A DNA stretch of 64,000 bases. It comes from Parelaphostrongylus tenuis. Lineage: Eukaryota > Nematoda > Chromadorea > Rhabditida > Metastrongylidae. Below the pieces are notes generated by a model that saw only the letters and a list, made by a program, of their open reading frames with translations, had not been told where the DNA came from and did not search any database. Within the stretch, counting starts at the first letter, position 1. Each line of letters begins with the position of its first letter. Position numbers and translations under genes: made by a program. The stretch is from the NCBI GenBank assembly GCA_019055375.1, contig JAHQIW010003679.1:147252-211251 (forward strand). The letters run 5' to 3'. Shown here in pieces: positions 1 through 11,155 of the stretch.

Positions 1-720
1 CGACTGAAGGAATCTTTGCAACTACACTGATTTGCTTCATAAGTATGCTCTAGAAGCTCTTCAATATCACGTCGATACTGTTTTCCGCTTGTTTCTGCGG
101 AACACAAAAAATATTTGAAGATATAAAAACGAGTAATATCTTATCTATCAACGATCCTATCAGCTATCATCGACAATTGAAGGGATGCGTTCGGAGCGGA
201 AAGCCTTCGACTATCATCGCAGCAGTAACACAAAACTGTGTCACTTATCCATCGATACTTAGTCTTTCTTACGAAAGTATAAGTCAGATTATATGAATAA
301 GTAATTTTAAAGAAAGATTAGCCTGAGCGGCGTGTGGACCTGGAAAAAGATTGAGACTTCTGACTCGAGCGCTCAATTTTTCGATTCAGCTATGATGTCA
401 GCGCTTTGTTACAACCATGAGACGTGAGCTAACGTTTCAACAACGTTGAGAAAGATTGGGGATTTTCTATTACTATACCTCATTCCTAATTAAAAAAACA
501 TACTTGAAGGGCAAAGTAAAGGTGCAACGGGCATAATAGATCCTTTTTTTAGATCTTCTATTAAGTTTTGACGCTAGAGCAATAAACACCAATTTTATCA
601 AACAGAAGTAATCAAAATTATTCAACAATACTGTTCAAGGTATGTGCTATTAGTCTGAAAACATTTCTATCATCTCTTATGCAACAAATCATTACCGCAC
701 TCATAGAACTCGTCATCCTC
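1..720. other. Intergenic or intronic AT-rich DNA
   Basis: No exon with convincing splice sites, RNA gene or repeat family member was recognised here. It lies upstream of the plus-strand terminal exons at 1361-1659 and may be an intron of that gene. Confidence 0.4.
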
Positions 721-724
721 GGAT

Positions 725-1090
725 TCAAACGGAGTTGTCGATCCTCGACGCAAATGATTGGTAGCTCAGAATTCCTCCTTGATCAGGAACTGCTCCAGCG
801 TCGGAAGAGGTGATAGTCAGACGACTATGGTCAGGATTGTACGTCGGATAATCCAGCAACTCCCAGCCTAGTTCGGTCAACTTTCCTTTTGTCAATTTAG
901 CGACATGCAGCTCTACGTTGTCTTGAGGCAGGATGAGATTGAGAAGACGTCGATGTGGCTGGGCTCTGCAGCGGTCTCGGTACTCACAGTAACACTTGGC
1001 GTAGATCATCTTCCGGCTGGCAACAAGTCCCAGTGAGTCGACCTGATCCGGTCCCTAAAGATGATGATCATAGCGTTTGGCGCGTGCTTG
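725..1090 (-). pseudogene. mariner-family transposase fragment
   Basis: The minus-strand reading contains ELGWELLDYPTYNPDHS, which matches the mariner signature around the third catalytic acid (typically LGWEVLPHPPYSPDLAPSD). Upstream it has LILPQDNVELHVAK, matching the family's DNA-R-HVA block. Further upstream, around 1030-1060, THWDLLPAG matches the 'hyELLp-G' segment, but it is in another frame, so a frameshift is present near 1015-1025. The usual final D/E after SPDLAPSD and the N-terminal helix-turn-helix are absent. It is a dead remnant of roughly 120 codons from a protein of about 345. It probably sits in an intron or upstream of the plus-strand exons at 1361-1659. Confidence 0.7.
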
Positions 1091-1360
1091 CTCTAGTGCC
1101 AAAACTCATGAGAAGACCCAAATAATAAAGAATATTGACGACTGCAAAGAGGATTCCAAGATGAAAGCCTTCTCTAAGGTGATCATTTTCAATCGGAACA
1201 GACCGATGTGTATGCTGTTACGCTAAATTAACTGTGTTCACGGAATATTTTCATAACATTCTTTCACAACTAATTTAAATTGTTGAGTGCTGATCTGCAC
1301 CCTTCTTTTGCCGGCTTTTGTGTTTGTAATAAATATATCACTTTTAAAAACAGATTTCAG

Positions 1361-1659
1361 TGTTTCTTCAGATATCAAAGAACTAGCGGTACCAGTGAAT
1401 TTGGATAAGCCACTGTGTGAGCGTTCAAGTCCTGTTGAAGAATGGTCAAGTGATAGCAGAGAGAGCCCACTTCTTGAAATGAGCAGATACGATAATGTTC
1501 CTTCTGGTGAATAGTTGTTATCACAATATTATTTTTCGTTTCTTGTCGGCATTCTCATATAATCCTATTTTTCCAGTTCATAGAGATCGCCTCATCTCGC
1601 GCCCATTGTCAAATTCGGTGACGTTCTATGATGAGAAGAAACGAAGCAAATTTTTCTAG
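1361..1659 (+). CDS. 3' end of an unrecognised gene (last two exons)
   Basis: I do not recognise the protein. Two exons fit together. The penultimate exon (about 1361-1506) follows CAGATTTCAG and ends at TCTG|GTGAAT. The last exon (1577-1659) follows the very good acceptor TATTTTTCCAG and ends at TAG. Their phases match (1 + 2 nt), giving a hydrophilic C-terminus that includes SSPVEEWSSDSRESPLLEMS and, across the junction, NVPSVHRDRLISRPLSNSV before ending KKRSKFF. The tail is rich in serine and charge, with no membrane segment and no known domain. An alternative acceptor at 1372 is possible for the first of the two exons. Earlier exons were not found, so they may lie left of the window. Confidence 0.5.
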
Positions 1660-3137
1660 CTATGACTTGTTTTTTATGCCATAATATTTTTGTTACATAG
1701 TTGTCGATATCAAACCTATACTTTGTTAAATCTTTGCGAAAGTAATCGGGTTTCGGATAGCCACTTTTGAATTTTATAACTAATCTTATGCACAGACCTA
1801 TTAATTAGACCAAGAGTTGCCAGAATATGCGATTTCACTGGGGAAAGTAAGTGTACATTTGCTTCGCTGGGAAGTAAGATTGAAGTTCTCAAGGTGTCAA
1901 TTTCTGAAAGCGTTTAAATATCACCGTTATAAAGTTTGGCGTAGGCATCTTTTGTGCATCAAGAGAACGATTTCTAGTCCACACTGTGATATATGATAGA
2001 ATACGGATTCCATAACATAGCTGACATGTGGCTCGACAGATGTGTCGAGACAACTCCTAGATATTTTCCGTCGTATGATTTGCACCAAAAGGCAGTTAAG
2101 GCAACATTTTGCGGGTAACAAAGTGGAAAAATTTGTTCAGAGATTTTTAGAGTTTTACAGAGACAAAAGATCGTAAACCTTTTATGGGCAAGAAAAAATA
2201 GCGAATTTAATGACGCTGATTGTTCTTAATAGCTTTTAATCCGGAAGTGGTCATGATGGTTTTAAGATTGAAGATCCAAAACCGTGATTATTGAAATTGC
2301 TACTAACCAGTTCCAAATCGGATTTTTGAAGAAACTGTTAGTTTGTTGCTCAAAAAACGTTAACTTAATTCGCATCAAAATCTCTCTACTCTTATAAATA
2401 TTCTACGGCTCTAAGAATTATCGTATACTAACCATGATCTGAAGGTTCCAGTTTCAGAAAACAAAAGCCACTCTTCGAAGGATAACTTGCATCTACGTAT
2501 TCTGGCTAACCACTGGAAAAAGTACTTTTTTACACAATGCGAACCTTTAGTCTCTCACTCTAGATACGTACACCAGCAGAATTCGAAATTATAGTCTTTT
2601 TTACCACGTGTCCGACATCGCATGTGTCATACTATATAGATCTCCACAGTTCTTGCATTCGATTCAGTGTACCATCCCAACCGTTCAGGAGGGAGGTTAA
2701 TCGATCTTTGCTCTAATCCGGGCGTTGCTTGAGGATTACTCCGTCTTCCTAGAGATTGTTAATTGTTGGTCATGTCGATTCTCCACTCAACTCTGAATTA
2801 ACCAGGCTAGAGTGTTTCGTCATGTATTAGACGAAGTAGTCTTTGTTTTAGATAAGTCTGATACAATTTTCCCGAAGCCGATTAGACGAGAAGTTTGGTA
2901 GGACTTGTGTGAGGTCCAAAGTCGGTTGAGCATCCGGGTAGTGATCGGTCTACTACCTTACACTACCTTATTTAAATCATAATTTACAAATGGGAAGCGT
3001 GGGTAGATATACGTGATACGTAAGGAAATGCCGTCTAAGCTGAAGTGTACGAGGGACACTCAGTGTTTGCAGAGATTTAAACAGTGAAATTCTATGCAGG
3101 GAAATAGTATATTGTTTTCCATATTACATGACTTCGC
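1660..3137. other. No gene seen
   Basis: AT-rich sequence. Short ORFs here lack splice context and similarity. There is a candidate 3' splice site at 2441-2459 but the ORF after it is not convincing. Confidence 0.4.
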
Positions 3138-3430
3138 GTTCGGCGCAGTGGTTGTAAGTGCTCTTTGACACACATAATCAATCAATTGATGGCCGACGGT
3201 TCGACCCCGCCCTCAAGGCTCACAAAGCCCTCCATGGCCCCGGGGCTGGTCATTTGGTGCCAGACTTGTCTAGGAGGATAGCAGCACAACTGATTGCATC
3301 GATAGGCCACTGTGAGTGGTTGTAAAGGCCGGATATGCATTGAATCACCTTAGAAGATTTTAAAACTTTGAAGGCGAATGCATGGCGTTATACCCTGGAG
3401 CTCGATCAACACCGGGGACTTTATCCTTTC
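3138..3430 (+). mobile_element. tRNA-derived SINE, family A (copy 1, near full length)
   Basis: The head contains GGCGCAGTGG (A-box-like GCGCAGTGG) and GGTTCGACC (B-box), followed by the family A body: 'GGCTCACAAAGCC', 'CCAGACTTGTCTAGGAGGATA', 'GTAAAGGCCGGATATGCATT'. It ends in the family tail (GATCAACACC..GGACTTTATCC). Confidence 0.8.
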
Positions 3431-4765
3431 ATGGTTAATTTTTCGCATACATTTGAAAGTATATCGAAGAATGCAGCTTTTTCCCCTATTCTAATGAGAA
3501 GGATGTCTTCTAGAAAGTAGAAACTTGGGTAGCCGATAATTTAAACGTATTAGTTGCAACATTTGCAACATCTAAAGTCCTATTAATGAAGAAGTAATCT
3601 GCGAATACCAGTTTTATGTAACAATGCTGCTCTGTTCCGCTCGCTCAAGAAGACATGTTAGAGAATTTCGCTTTTTATGTCGTCACATTTGTTTGTGACG
3701 TCATTATAAATAAAATAGCCACATATGAGTCAACGCGATGTGTTGTGGCATAGGCTTGCTCGTAGATGAAAATCTGTGTGCAAATGTTGAACAGGTGATA
3801 CCGCTGAGGGATAAATCAGTTGTTGCTCATCGCAATTTGAGATCTCCATCCTCGATCCCAATTACGGTACTATCGTGATATAGACTAGACTACCTTCGAT
3901 ACTTCTAGTATACCTACTTTGAAATTCCTTTAGTGTGCGCCGACTAATAGCGACCGCAGCATTATGTGCTGTTCGGAGAAAAAACAAAGTGCTAAAACCC
4001 TGAACCGACTTCTTTCATCCTCAGCACTGATTGATTTATATATAACAATATTATCAAAGGGCAGTCAGTCAACAATCGTTCGCAGTAAAAAAAAGCATGG
4101 GTGAAGTTACTTTGTAATGCACTGCTCCACTCCACTGCAATCTATCGTTTGCAATTATGACGGCCCAAATCGTAGGAATCAACTGTGGACATTCGATTAG
4201 AAACATTTTGGTTCTGAAGTCGAAGGCGCGAAAGAATTAGTCTGCGAGAAGCAATTATGATATATTCAACCCGTAACGTACAGTAGTACACTGTAGTGGA
4301 CGCCGACACAGCAATTGTGGCATATCAAAGCCGATTTCAAGCCCTTTAAGTCCTCTCAAGCTTGTTTCTATTCTATGCTCCCAAGCATGAAACGATAATC
4401 TCAAGAAACCACTTTACAGTGTCGAAGCGGATTTGTTATTTGCGAGCCAATACATATTTTAATGCCACGCTATGACTGAACCGCACGTATGCGCTAAACA
4501 TGCGAAGAAATCAACGATTTTCGATATAAAAACAAAGGGAGAGAGGAAAGCTGAGCAAGAACAGCACAATATGGAAATTATTCTACTTATGATCAGTGAT
4601 TTTGAATGAGTTAATTGAACACAAAGACTACGAAATTTTTAGTGGAAACTGATCATTGTTAATGAAACGATAACTTGTAAAACTGTAACTGTAACTTGAT
4701 TATATGAAACTAATGAAACGATTGGTTGCTGTGGCTACGACAGGGTTATATCGAAGAAAGAACGG
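3431..4765. other. No gene seen
   Basis: AT-rich sequence with no recognisable exon. Nothing distinguishing apart from short A/T runs. Confidence 0.4.
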
Positions 4766-4769
4766 TGGG

Positions 4770-4885
4770 AAGGTGGTGGCCTCGGGTCATGTAGTGGGAT
4801 CCCGCGTTTCCGATGTTGGCGAAATGCAGGCTCAACTCCAGTCTGAGGTCATATTTTTGCTTACCACTCAATTCTTCAAAGTGTA
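4770..4885 (+). mobile_element. tRNA-derived SINE, family B (copy 1)
   Basis: A degenerate family B head (GCCTCGGGTCATGTAGTGG ... CAGGCTCAACTCC.GTCTGAGGTC), followed by the family's conserved 3' part 'TTTTTGCTTACCACTCAATTC'. A 128-residue open frame across this repeat and the next is fortuitous. Confidence 0.65.
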
Positions 4886-4901
4886 TAATTGGACAATCAT
4901 A

Positions 4902-5245
4902 AAGAATAAAGCTCTTGGCGTTGATCAATCCCTAAAGTATTCGCTTCATTTTACTTTTTACTTGCTAGAGTATTTCTTCCCTTTCAGTTTTTGTCTTCGT
5001 TTGAGGTGGTTGAACATATTTAACCCTTTGCAAAGATTCGCGGTGACCCTCACGCTGTATCGAGTCAGTGCTGCTTATCCTCCCAGATAAGTTTTCGACT
5101 AATTTGGTGAGAATTCACCGACTGCAGAGAGATGGATGACTTGGTGAGCCATGAGCGAGAGATCTGAAGGCAGATTAAATGAAATCGAACCATCGACCTC
5201 GTATGCGGCGCAGAGCACCTCCAACCACTGCGCCACAAGTGCTCT
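4902..5245 (-). mobile_element. tRNA-derived SINE, family A (copy 2)
   Basis: Reverse orientation. It begins on the plus strand with AATAAAGCTCTTGGCGTTGA (complement of the family tail) and ends with CCACTGCGCCACAAGTGCTC (complement of the tRNA-like A-box head). It lies about 20 bp from a family B SINE in the opposite orientation. Confidence 0.8.
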
Positions 5246-5745
5246 TTGGAACATCGTAAAGCAATTAAAACGAGAAAATCTTGAGACGAAAATATTTGTT
5301 GGCTAGCTTTTGTTCTAAGTAGATAGGAAGAGGATGTTCTACGTGAAATTGTTGGTCGAGGGGAGAAACTGTAATTTGTCTAGAAAGACGGTCCACTGAG
5401 TAAGGCACTTGTAAACTACATGTTTGCAGAATTAATCATTTAAAAGAGGCACACTTGAGAGTGAAGTTTGAGCAGCAGTACAAGTTTACAGTATTAAAAC
5501 GTGATAACTTCTTCAGAAAAAAGCAGTGTTGAAACATTTTAATGGATGCAAACTACATAAGTAGTCAGTCACCTTAGAGGATTCTTCTCAAGGATTTAGG
5601 CTCTACTACAGCAGAACACTGTCTCCAACTTTAGCGTTCAGGTATAACAGATTAGACTTTTCTACATTATCCTTAATGGAATTTCCTAAATCATTCAACC
5701 CACAAATTATATTAATCCCAAAGATCTATCGCTTCATTATAGCTG
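5246..5745. other. No gene seen
   Basis: AT-rich spacer between a SINE and a LINE remnant. No exon or RNA gene recognised. Confidence 0.4.
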
Positions 5746-6139
5746 AAGCGTGTTTTTTGATGTCGGGCTGCAGTCTAAACAGCAACGTAACCACCTCCTA
5801 CCTGGGCATCCCAACTTGAATAGGTGTCCGACGCACCAACTTGGAATCACAGATAAGAGTATCGTGCTAGTAATCACCACCGTCCTGGGATCAACTAGTA
5901 GCACGATGGCAAATCTCCCTCTCATCCACAGGAGCCAGCGACTACCCGGTATGGTGACATCCTAAGAAAAGCCTGATCTCACGCTTGCCGGGAACAACAA
6001 TGGTAACTCTACCAAAAATTCTGCCTCCGTACCCTGCAGACGAGTTCTCTCGATTACGACTTGAGGCGATCAGATGATTAATGTGAGGTGATCATATCTT
6101 AGGTACATCGAAACATCACTGGACACGAAGAAAACTAAC

Positions 6140-6400
6140 ACGCCCACGACACGCTATGGAGACCGCTTCTTGCTTTGCAACTATGACACCAAAACAGTCT
6201 TCTCGAACGCCGACCTATGCGCTTTTCTTGCGTCTGCTGATCACTTCGATTTCCATGCGATCAAGCGATGAAAAGCAGGAAAACTCATATCAGAATCAAA
6301 TAACAGAACTCTCGTTAATCGTAGGAAAAGTTCTCGTTACGAAATCTTGGAGGCATCAGCTCTGCAATACACGCAATGTCTTCGATGTGGTCACTTCGTA
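6140..6400 (+). pseudogene. Remnant of the 5' end of a second LINE (endonuclease start)
   Basis: One frame reads LLCNYDTKTVFSNADLCAFL and then DHFDFHAI. This resembles the N-terminal block of apurinic-type endonucleases of nematode LINEs ('CNARTVSSNADL--LL--A--I-FHVIALQETK'). The expected catalytic ETK/ETR motif is lost, and the following sequence only loosely resembles the family. Sequence from 5750 to 6140 may be the 5' UTR of the same element. It is clearly a different lineage from the LINE copies at 18.5, 45 and 54 kb. Confidence 0.4.
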
Positions 6401-6559
6401 AGAAATCTACCATTCTCTATCTGGTTATCCTCAGTCTCCAATTTATGCTCCAAAAGAAATTCAGGCTATTGTCAGAGAAACAGAAAAGGTCATAAAAATT
6501 CTTAAAAGTGTCTCCTTTGCCCTCTACACAGTTAGGAATTTTCTTAGGACAATTCCAAC

Positions 6560-7000
6560 GATGCTAGCAAACGCTTCCACCGTGGTTTTGTCCAAGCGAG
6601 CTTTAGAGCCACTTTGAGATGGTCTACGGTAGTGTAGCATGTAACCGAATCTGTTCCCTCTAAAAGGGCCGTATGAAGTAATTTACTGGATTGAGATCGG
6701 TTAAGTTTGACGGCCAAATGTCCTTACTCTGAAAGCATGGAAACTCATGAAACTACACACATGACAACTATTGAGAGAGCCGAATGTGCAGGAGCCCAGT
6801 GGTGCCGATGCGCAAATCCATTGCCGCCAAAGTGTTGAGTAGTTCAAGGCTCCATCCAATACTCCCCGTAAAATGTGCAGCTAATAGCTTAGTAGCGTCG
6901 ATTTTGAAGTATCCCATGGTTTTTGCTAGTACGATTTTCTGCTGACCTTTCTTGAGAAACTGACATCATTATGGCGATTATGGAACGGTGCGACCGTAAA
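6560..7000 (-). pseudogene. Tc1/mariner-superfamily transposase fragment
   Basis: Minus-strand frames contain GAPAHSALS (family: QQDGAPAHTA) near 6790-6810 and DIWPSNLTDLNPVNYF (family: WPPNSPDLNPLDY) near 6690-6730. These are the second and third catalytic blocks of the DDE transposase. Stops and at least one frameshift separate them. Sequence up to about 7000 may be the preceding strands of the same domain (K-KIDATKLLAAHF). No intact transposase can be made. Confidence 0.65.
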
Positions 7001-8337
7001 TATCTTCTCGAAGCACCTTCAACAAACGAGCACTATTCTGAACGAAGCACTCACAGTGCAGCGATGCTTTTTGAAAGGACTGCTACCAGTCGCTGCTGAT
7101 ACGTCACACAGGTCATAGAAGCAAAGAGTTAACTTTTTAACGTTTGTGTGCAGATCTTTTAGATTTGACACTTCGAAATTTTCTATAACACCTAAAATAA
7201 GCGTTGAAATATATCTTGTAGTGGGTTGTGAGATGACTCGCTTTTAATCAATTACTACTTTGAAGAATGCGTATGCATTTTGAAGAAGTCATGCGAATAT
7301 CAAAATGCAGAAAACAACATAGTAATCCTTACATTGAACTACAATTATATTAAAAAGTACAAAAGAATAAGTACAGTCGTCTGTAAAACACAATTTTAAG
7401 CTTTCTGAAAACAAAATAGCCATGAGCTTCTAGGAACCAAATAGCAATTCGAACGTCGTCCTCCACCGTGTGGGACGCTTAAGGCTAAACAGTCAAAAGG
7501 AATTTTGTTAGGGATATTTGTAGGCTCGAAGCCACACCAGATTCCAATTTTTTCTTATATCACAGCATCTGTTTGATTATAATTTTGATGTCTTCCATTC
7601 CTGCTGCGGAAAGTGCTGTTTTTTCCATATCGACTACACTTCAATGATAAACTTTTTTTTGTTTTTTTCTTATTCCTTCTAGACACTTATTTGCTTTGTG
7701 ATATTATAAATCATGTCTTAACAACAGCTGTATGATCATTTAATCAAGAGAAGTAATGCAGATGATCATGCAGTTTTCGTGTCGCTCCTGAATAAGTTTG
7801 GTTTGGCTCTGAATTTTTTTTTAACCCAATTTGACCGAATTTCCATGGTTCTTTACGGCTTTGCTATCAGAACATACTCAATATACTAATTTTAAGTCTT
7901 ACATCTTAAATTTATTACTCAATCTAAAATGTAGTATGGTGTCGAGTCAGTCATCTTTTGTATTTTTAAACGAGACTGGAACGATGACCTCCTAAAGAGT
8001 GTGTGATTTTTCGAAATTATGCATAATAAGATGTCTTTTACGCAAAAAACAGCGCTTAGTCATAGCTTCTTAGATAGTTTTGAATGGAAAAGGAACTCCG
8101 AACGAATTAAAATGACGATCTCCGAGGAGAAATCCCTTCCAGATACTTTATCGAATCGTTAGTATACGTATACATTCCAGGGTCTCTTCAGAATTACATG
8201 TTGACCTAGTTCACCGCTCACAATCAAACGGAAACGCGGTTGTGCATCTGATCTCTCTAACTCACTTCTTGGCGAACTCGCTTATATTGTGCATTTACAT
8301 GTCTTCACTAATTCAAAGTATCCATCCATGCATCCAT
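7001..8337. other. No gene seen
   Basis: AT-rich DNA with poly(T)/poly(A) tracts. No exon supported by both splice sites and similarity. Confidence 0.4.
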
Positions 8338-8541
8338 AGAGGATAAAGGACTAAGCTCTTGGTATTGATCCTTGACTTATCACTGTAAAAGATAGATGCT
8401 GCTATCCTGCCAGATAATTTTGGTGTAGATTCGTAAACCGGGTAGGGAAGAAAAGCTTGGCAACCCAAGGACAGCAATCCAGGTACTGACTACGTACCTG
8501 TCGGAGTTCACCTTCAACCACTTCGCCGCACGCGCTTTATG
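8338..8541 (-). mobile_element. tRNA-derived SINE, family A (copy 3, internally shortened)
   Basis: Starts with the complement of the tail (GGATAAAGGACTAAGCTCTTG) and ends with CCACTTCGCCGCACGCGC. It is about 90 bp shorter than full copies, so the body is deleted. Confidence 0.7.
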
Positions 8542-11155
8542 AGTTTACACCGCGGACCTTCCAAGTTATTCCCTTTAATAAGTGATTGTTGTTAGCACCG
8601 ATATACTTCGAACATGGCCGATAGCAAGACAAATCAGAGGTCCCCATTGCTTAGGCGGACATCACACGAACTTTCGGGAAGGGTAATCTCAAGTTCGCAG
8701 CTCAGCTGGAATTCTCAGTTTTGCATGACTCTTAGTGCCATTGTTACTGTCCTCTGAATACTTTGCTTTCCTCGACCTTCCCGGTGCTTACACCGAAGAT
8801 TATGGGATAGAGGAGACTCTGGTGATTTTCAACAATCAAGCGTCAATAGTTCTAGAGAGAATTTTTTTGAAATCCTAGATTATATTAGAAATAGCCGTCA
8901 ATGTAGTGGAAAAGAATTTGACCTATTGCATATAGAAAGTGGAACAATGCATGGAAATTCGATGAATGGTTCCGTCCTCGAAAGTTGCAGTTGTTATGAT
9001 GACAATTGACTTCTTCATTTTCATCTGCGTCAAATCTGCTCAGTTCAATGGGAATCACGTTTGCCCCATTTTATCGATGATTCGGTCAAAGACCCGTCAG
9101 CGACTTTTTTTTTTGAAACTCAGAATAGGGTACTGATGTAAAGTTGTAGAACGCATTTGTAATCAGTAAAGCAAATTTATTTAGCAGTCGAATTTGATAT
9201 GTAAACTAGGCTTCACTCATTTATATGCTCACGCAGTCCGTTAGAAGGAACTGACGGAGGTGTGAAAAACATGCTTTGGTGAGTTGAAACAGCAGAAGGT
9301 ATAACGGTTCAAAATGAGGATGAGATGAGCTGATAAATTACCTATTCTAGGGCTTCTACTCTCGCAGGAGTAAAAATAAGTGAAATGTGCTTTCTGTAAT
9401 GAAGTATTTCCGATTTACAGCTCAACAACGAAATCTGCAATTTGTGTAAAGACATACGTATTTGCAAAAAAAAACTTTGCCTTTGCATTCTTGCTTTTAC
9501 GAATACATCACAACAGCAGTAAATGCTTGTGGTTGAAAATCGTTAAAAGACCCGTCAAATTCGCGATTGTTACAGCGTACTGTAACGGCTAAGTCAACAA
9601 AACTCACTTTACTATGTTTCCACATACGAAACTGCAGTTATTTGACCTCGAGATACATAATGAACGATGACATGCGTATCACATATGGTAACAAAACATG
9701 CGTACATATGATATCAATGAGTCGGAACAAGAATTTTGTTGAATTCATCTCAGTGGAATCTGTTGAAGTGCTCTTTCATGTAACGGCCTAAAAAGATTAG
9801 TATGAGGTAGGGATCAAATAACACTGAGCTGATACCACTATCAGAATTCAGTAAGAACTGACAGCGTATGTAAAGTGACGGTTTCATCCCAACGCTGTGT
9901 TCGCTGTGGCTTTGTCTTCGATTATTTAGTGATGGCTTAATTTGCGAAAGCATCAGCAATTCTTAAATTTGCTATTATTCACGTATAAGAATTATTCTTT
10001 GCTATAGCCAATTGAGGCATTGTTCAGAGCATTCAACTCCTTTTTGTGGCCTTGTTCAATCTGGGAACGGAAGAATGGACGACGTCCTCAAAAAAGTAGT
10101 TTGCCGCTATATAACTGATTAGTGATTACCATTACCAAAAACAAAACTGCTTGAACACGACAACCATCTACGCTATCACTGCTTGACGGTTCGAGGATTG
10201 AGTGGTGAGATCGGAACTGAGCGTTCAAAGAAAACTAGAGCGAAACGATATGTTATAACGACTACGAAACGCTCCATTAACATTACAAATGGCGCGATAT
10301 GTGCACTTATGAAAGTTCATCGGTGGTATAATTTAACGCACGAAGGTGTGCAATTCTATTGTCGAAAGTGATTTTCGAAGGGACCTTTTTTGCTGGACGA
10401 AGAAGTTCCGCTGGACAATTGATAATCGCTCGAAAGCCCAAATTATTGTAAATCCAAAAATGCACTGTTTTTCTAGAAAGGCTTTTTATAGCAGCGCAGC
10501 ATTTAGACTAGAGTTATGTTTTACACTGGCCGCGTGCTACTTTTTTTTCACGCTTACAATTCGCTAGATGCACAAGAGCGTATGAGCGTATAGAGGAGGT
10601 CTCGGGTATTAGAGTCATACGTTGTTTCAGGGTTCCCTCCGAAAGCGGAGAAGAATTTTGAATCTAATAACGAGAATCGTACTCCACATGTGAATCACGA
10701 CAACATGGTGTATTGATCGCTCTATCGATTTACGTCCACTGCACACCTCAACCGATCGACAATGAGCGATTTGTTTGAAACTCAGTCTTATCTTTCCTGC
10801 TACAGAAAAGTAAAATGATATTTTCAAAAGGCAAGCATAGTTTTGGAATAGCTGAATCTTATGCTATCAAATGGTTGCCGGATAAGCTCCATCGTATAAA
10901 AAAATACACTTGCGTGAAACACAATTCCATTTTCTCCTTTACAACGCTCTAAGGAAACCTTTTATGAAGACATGTAGACTTTTGCAATTGTCGCGATCTA
11001 AGCTATTCAATAGTTAATGCTTGTTTGTCAATAGTTAATGCTTGTTCAGGAAAAAGAACTTTACCCAGATAAATGTAAATGCAATGGCGTGAGTCTCAAT
11101 GAACTCAGAGTTTTCTCTAGAGAGGCCGCGTATTTTGTAACGATTACGAACTTTT
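8542..11155. other. Mostly unannotatable AT-rich DNA
   Basis: No gene recognised. Around 10380-10440 is a degenerate piece of the dispersed 'GCTGGACA--...--TCGAAAGC' repeat seen again near 26.6-31.3 kb. A 20-bp unit (TCAATAGTTAATGCTTGTT) is tandemly duplicated at about 11008-11047, just beyond the end of the MATH-BTB gene. Confidence 0.4.

Noticed and set aside
4704..5090. 128-codon ORF
   Set aside because: Lies across two SINEs (family B and family A) and has no protein similarity.
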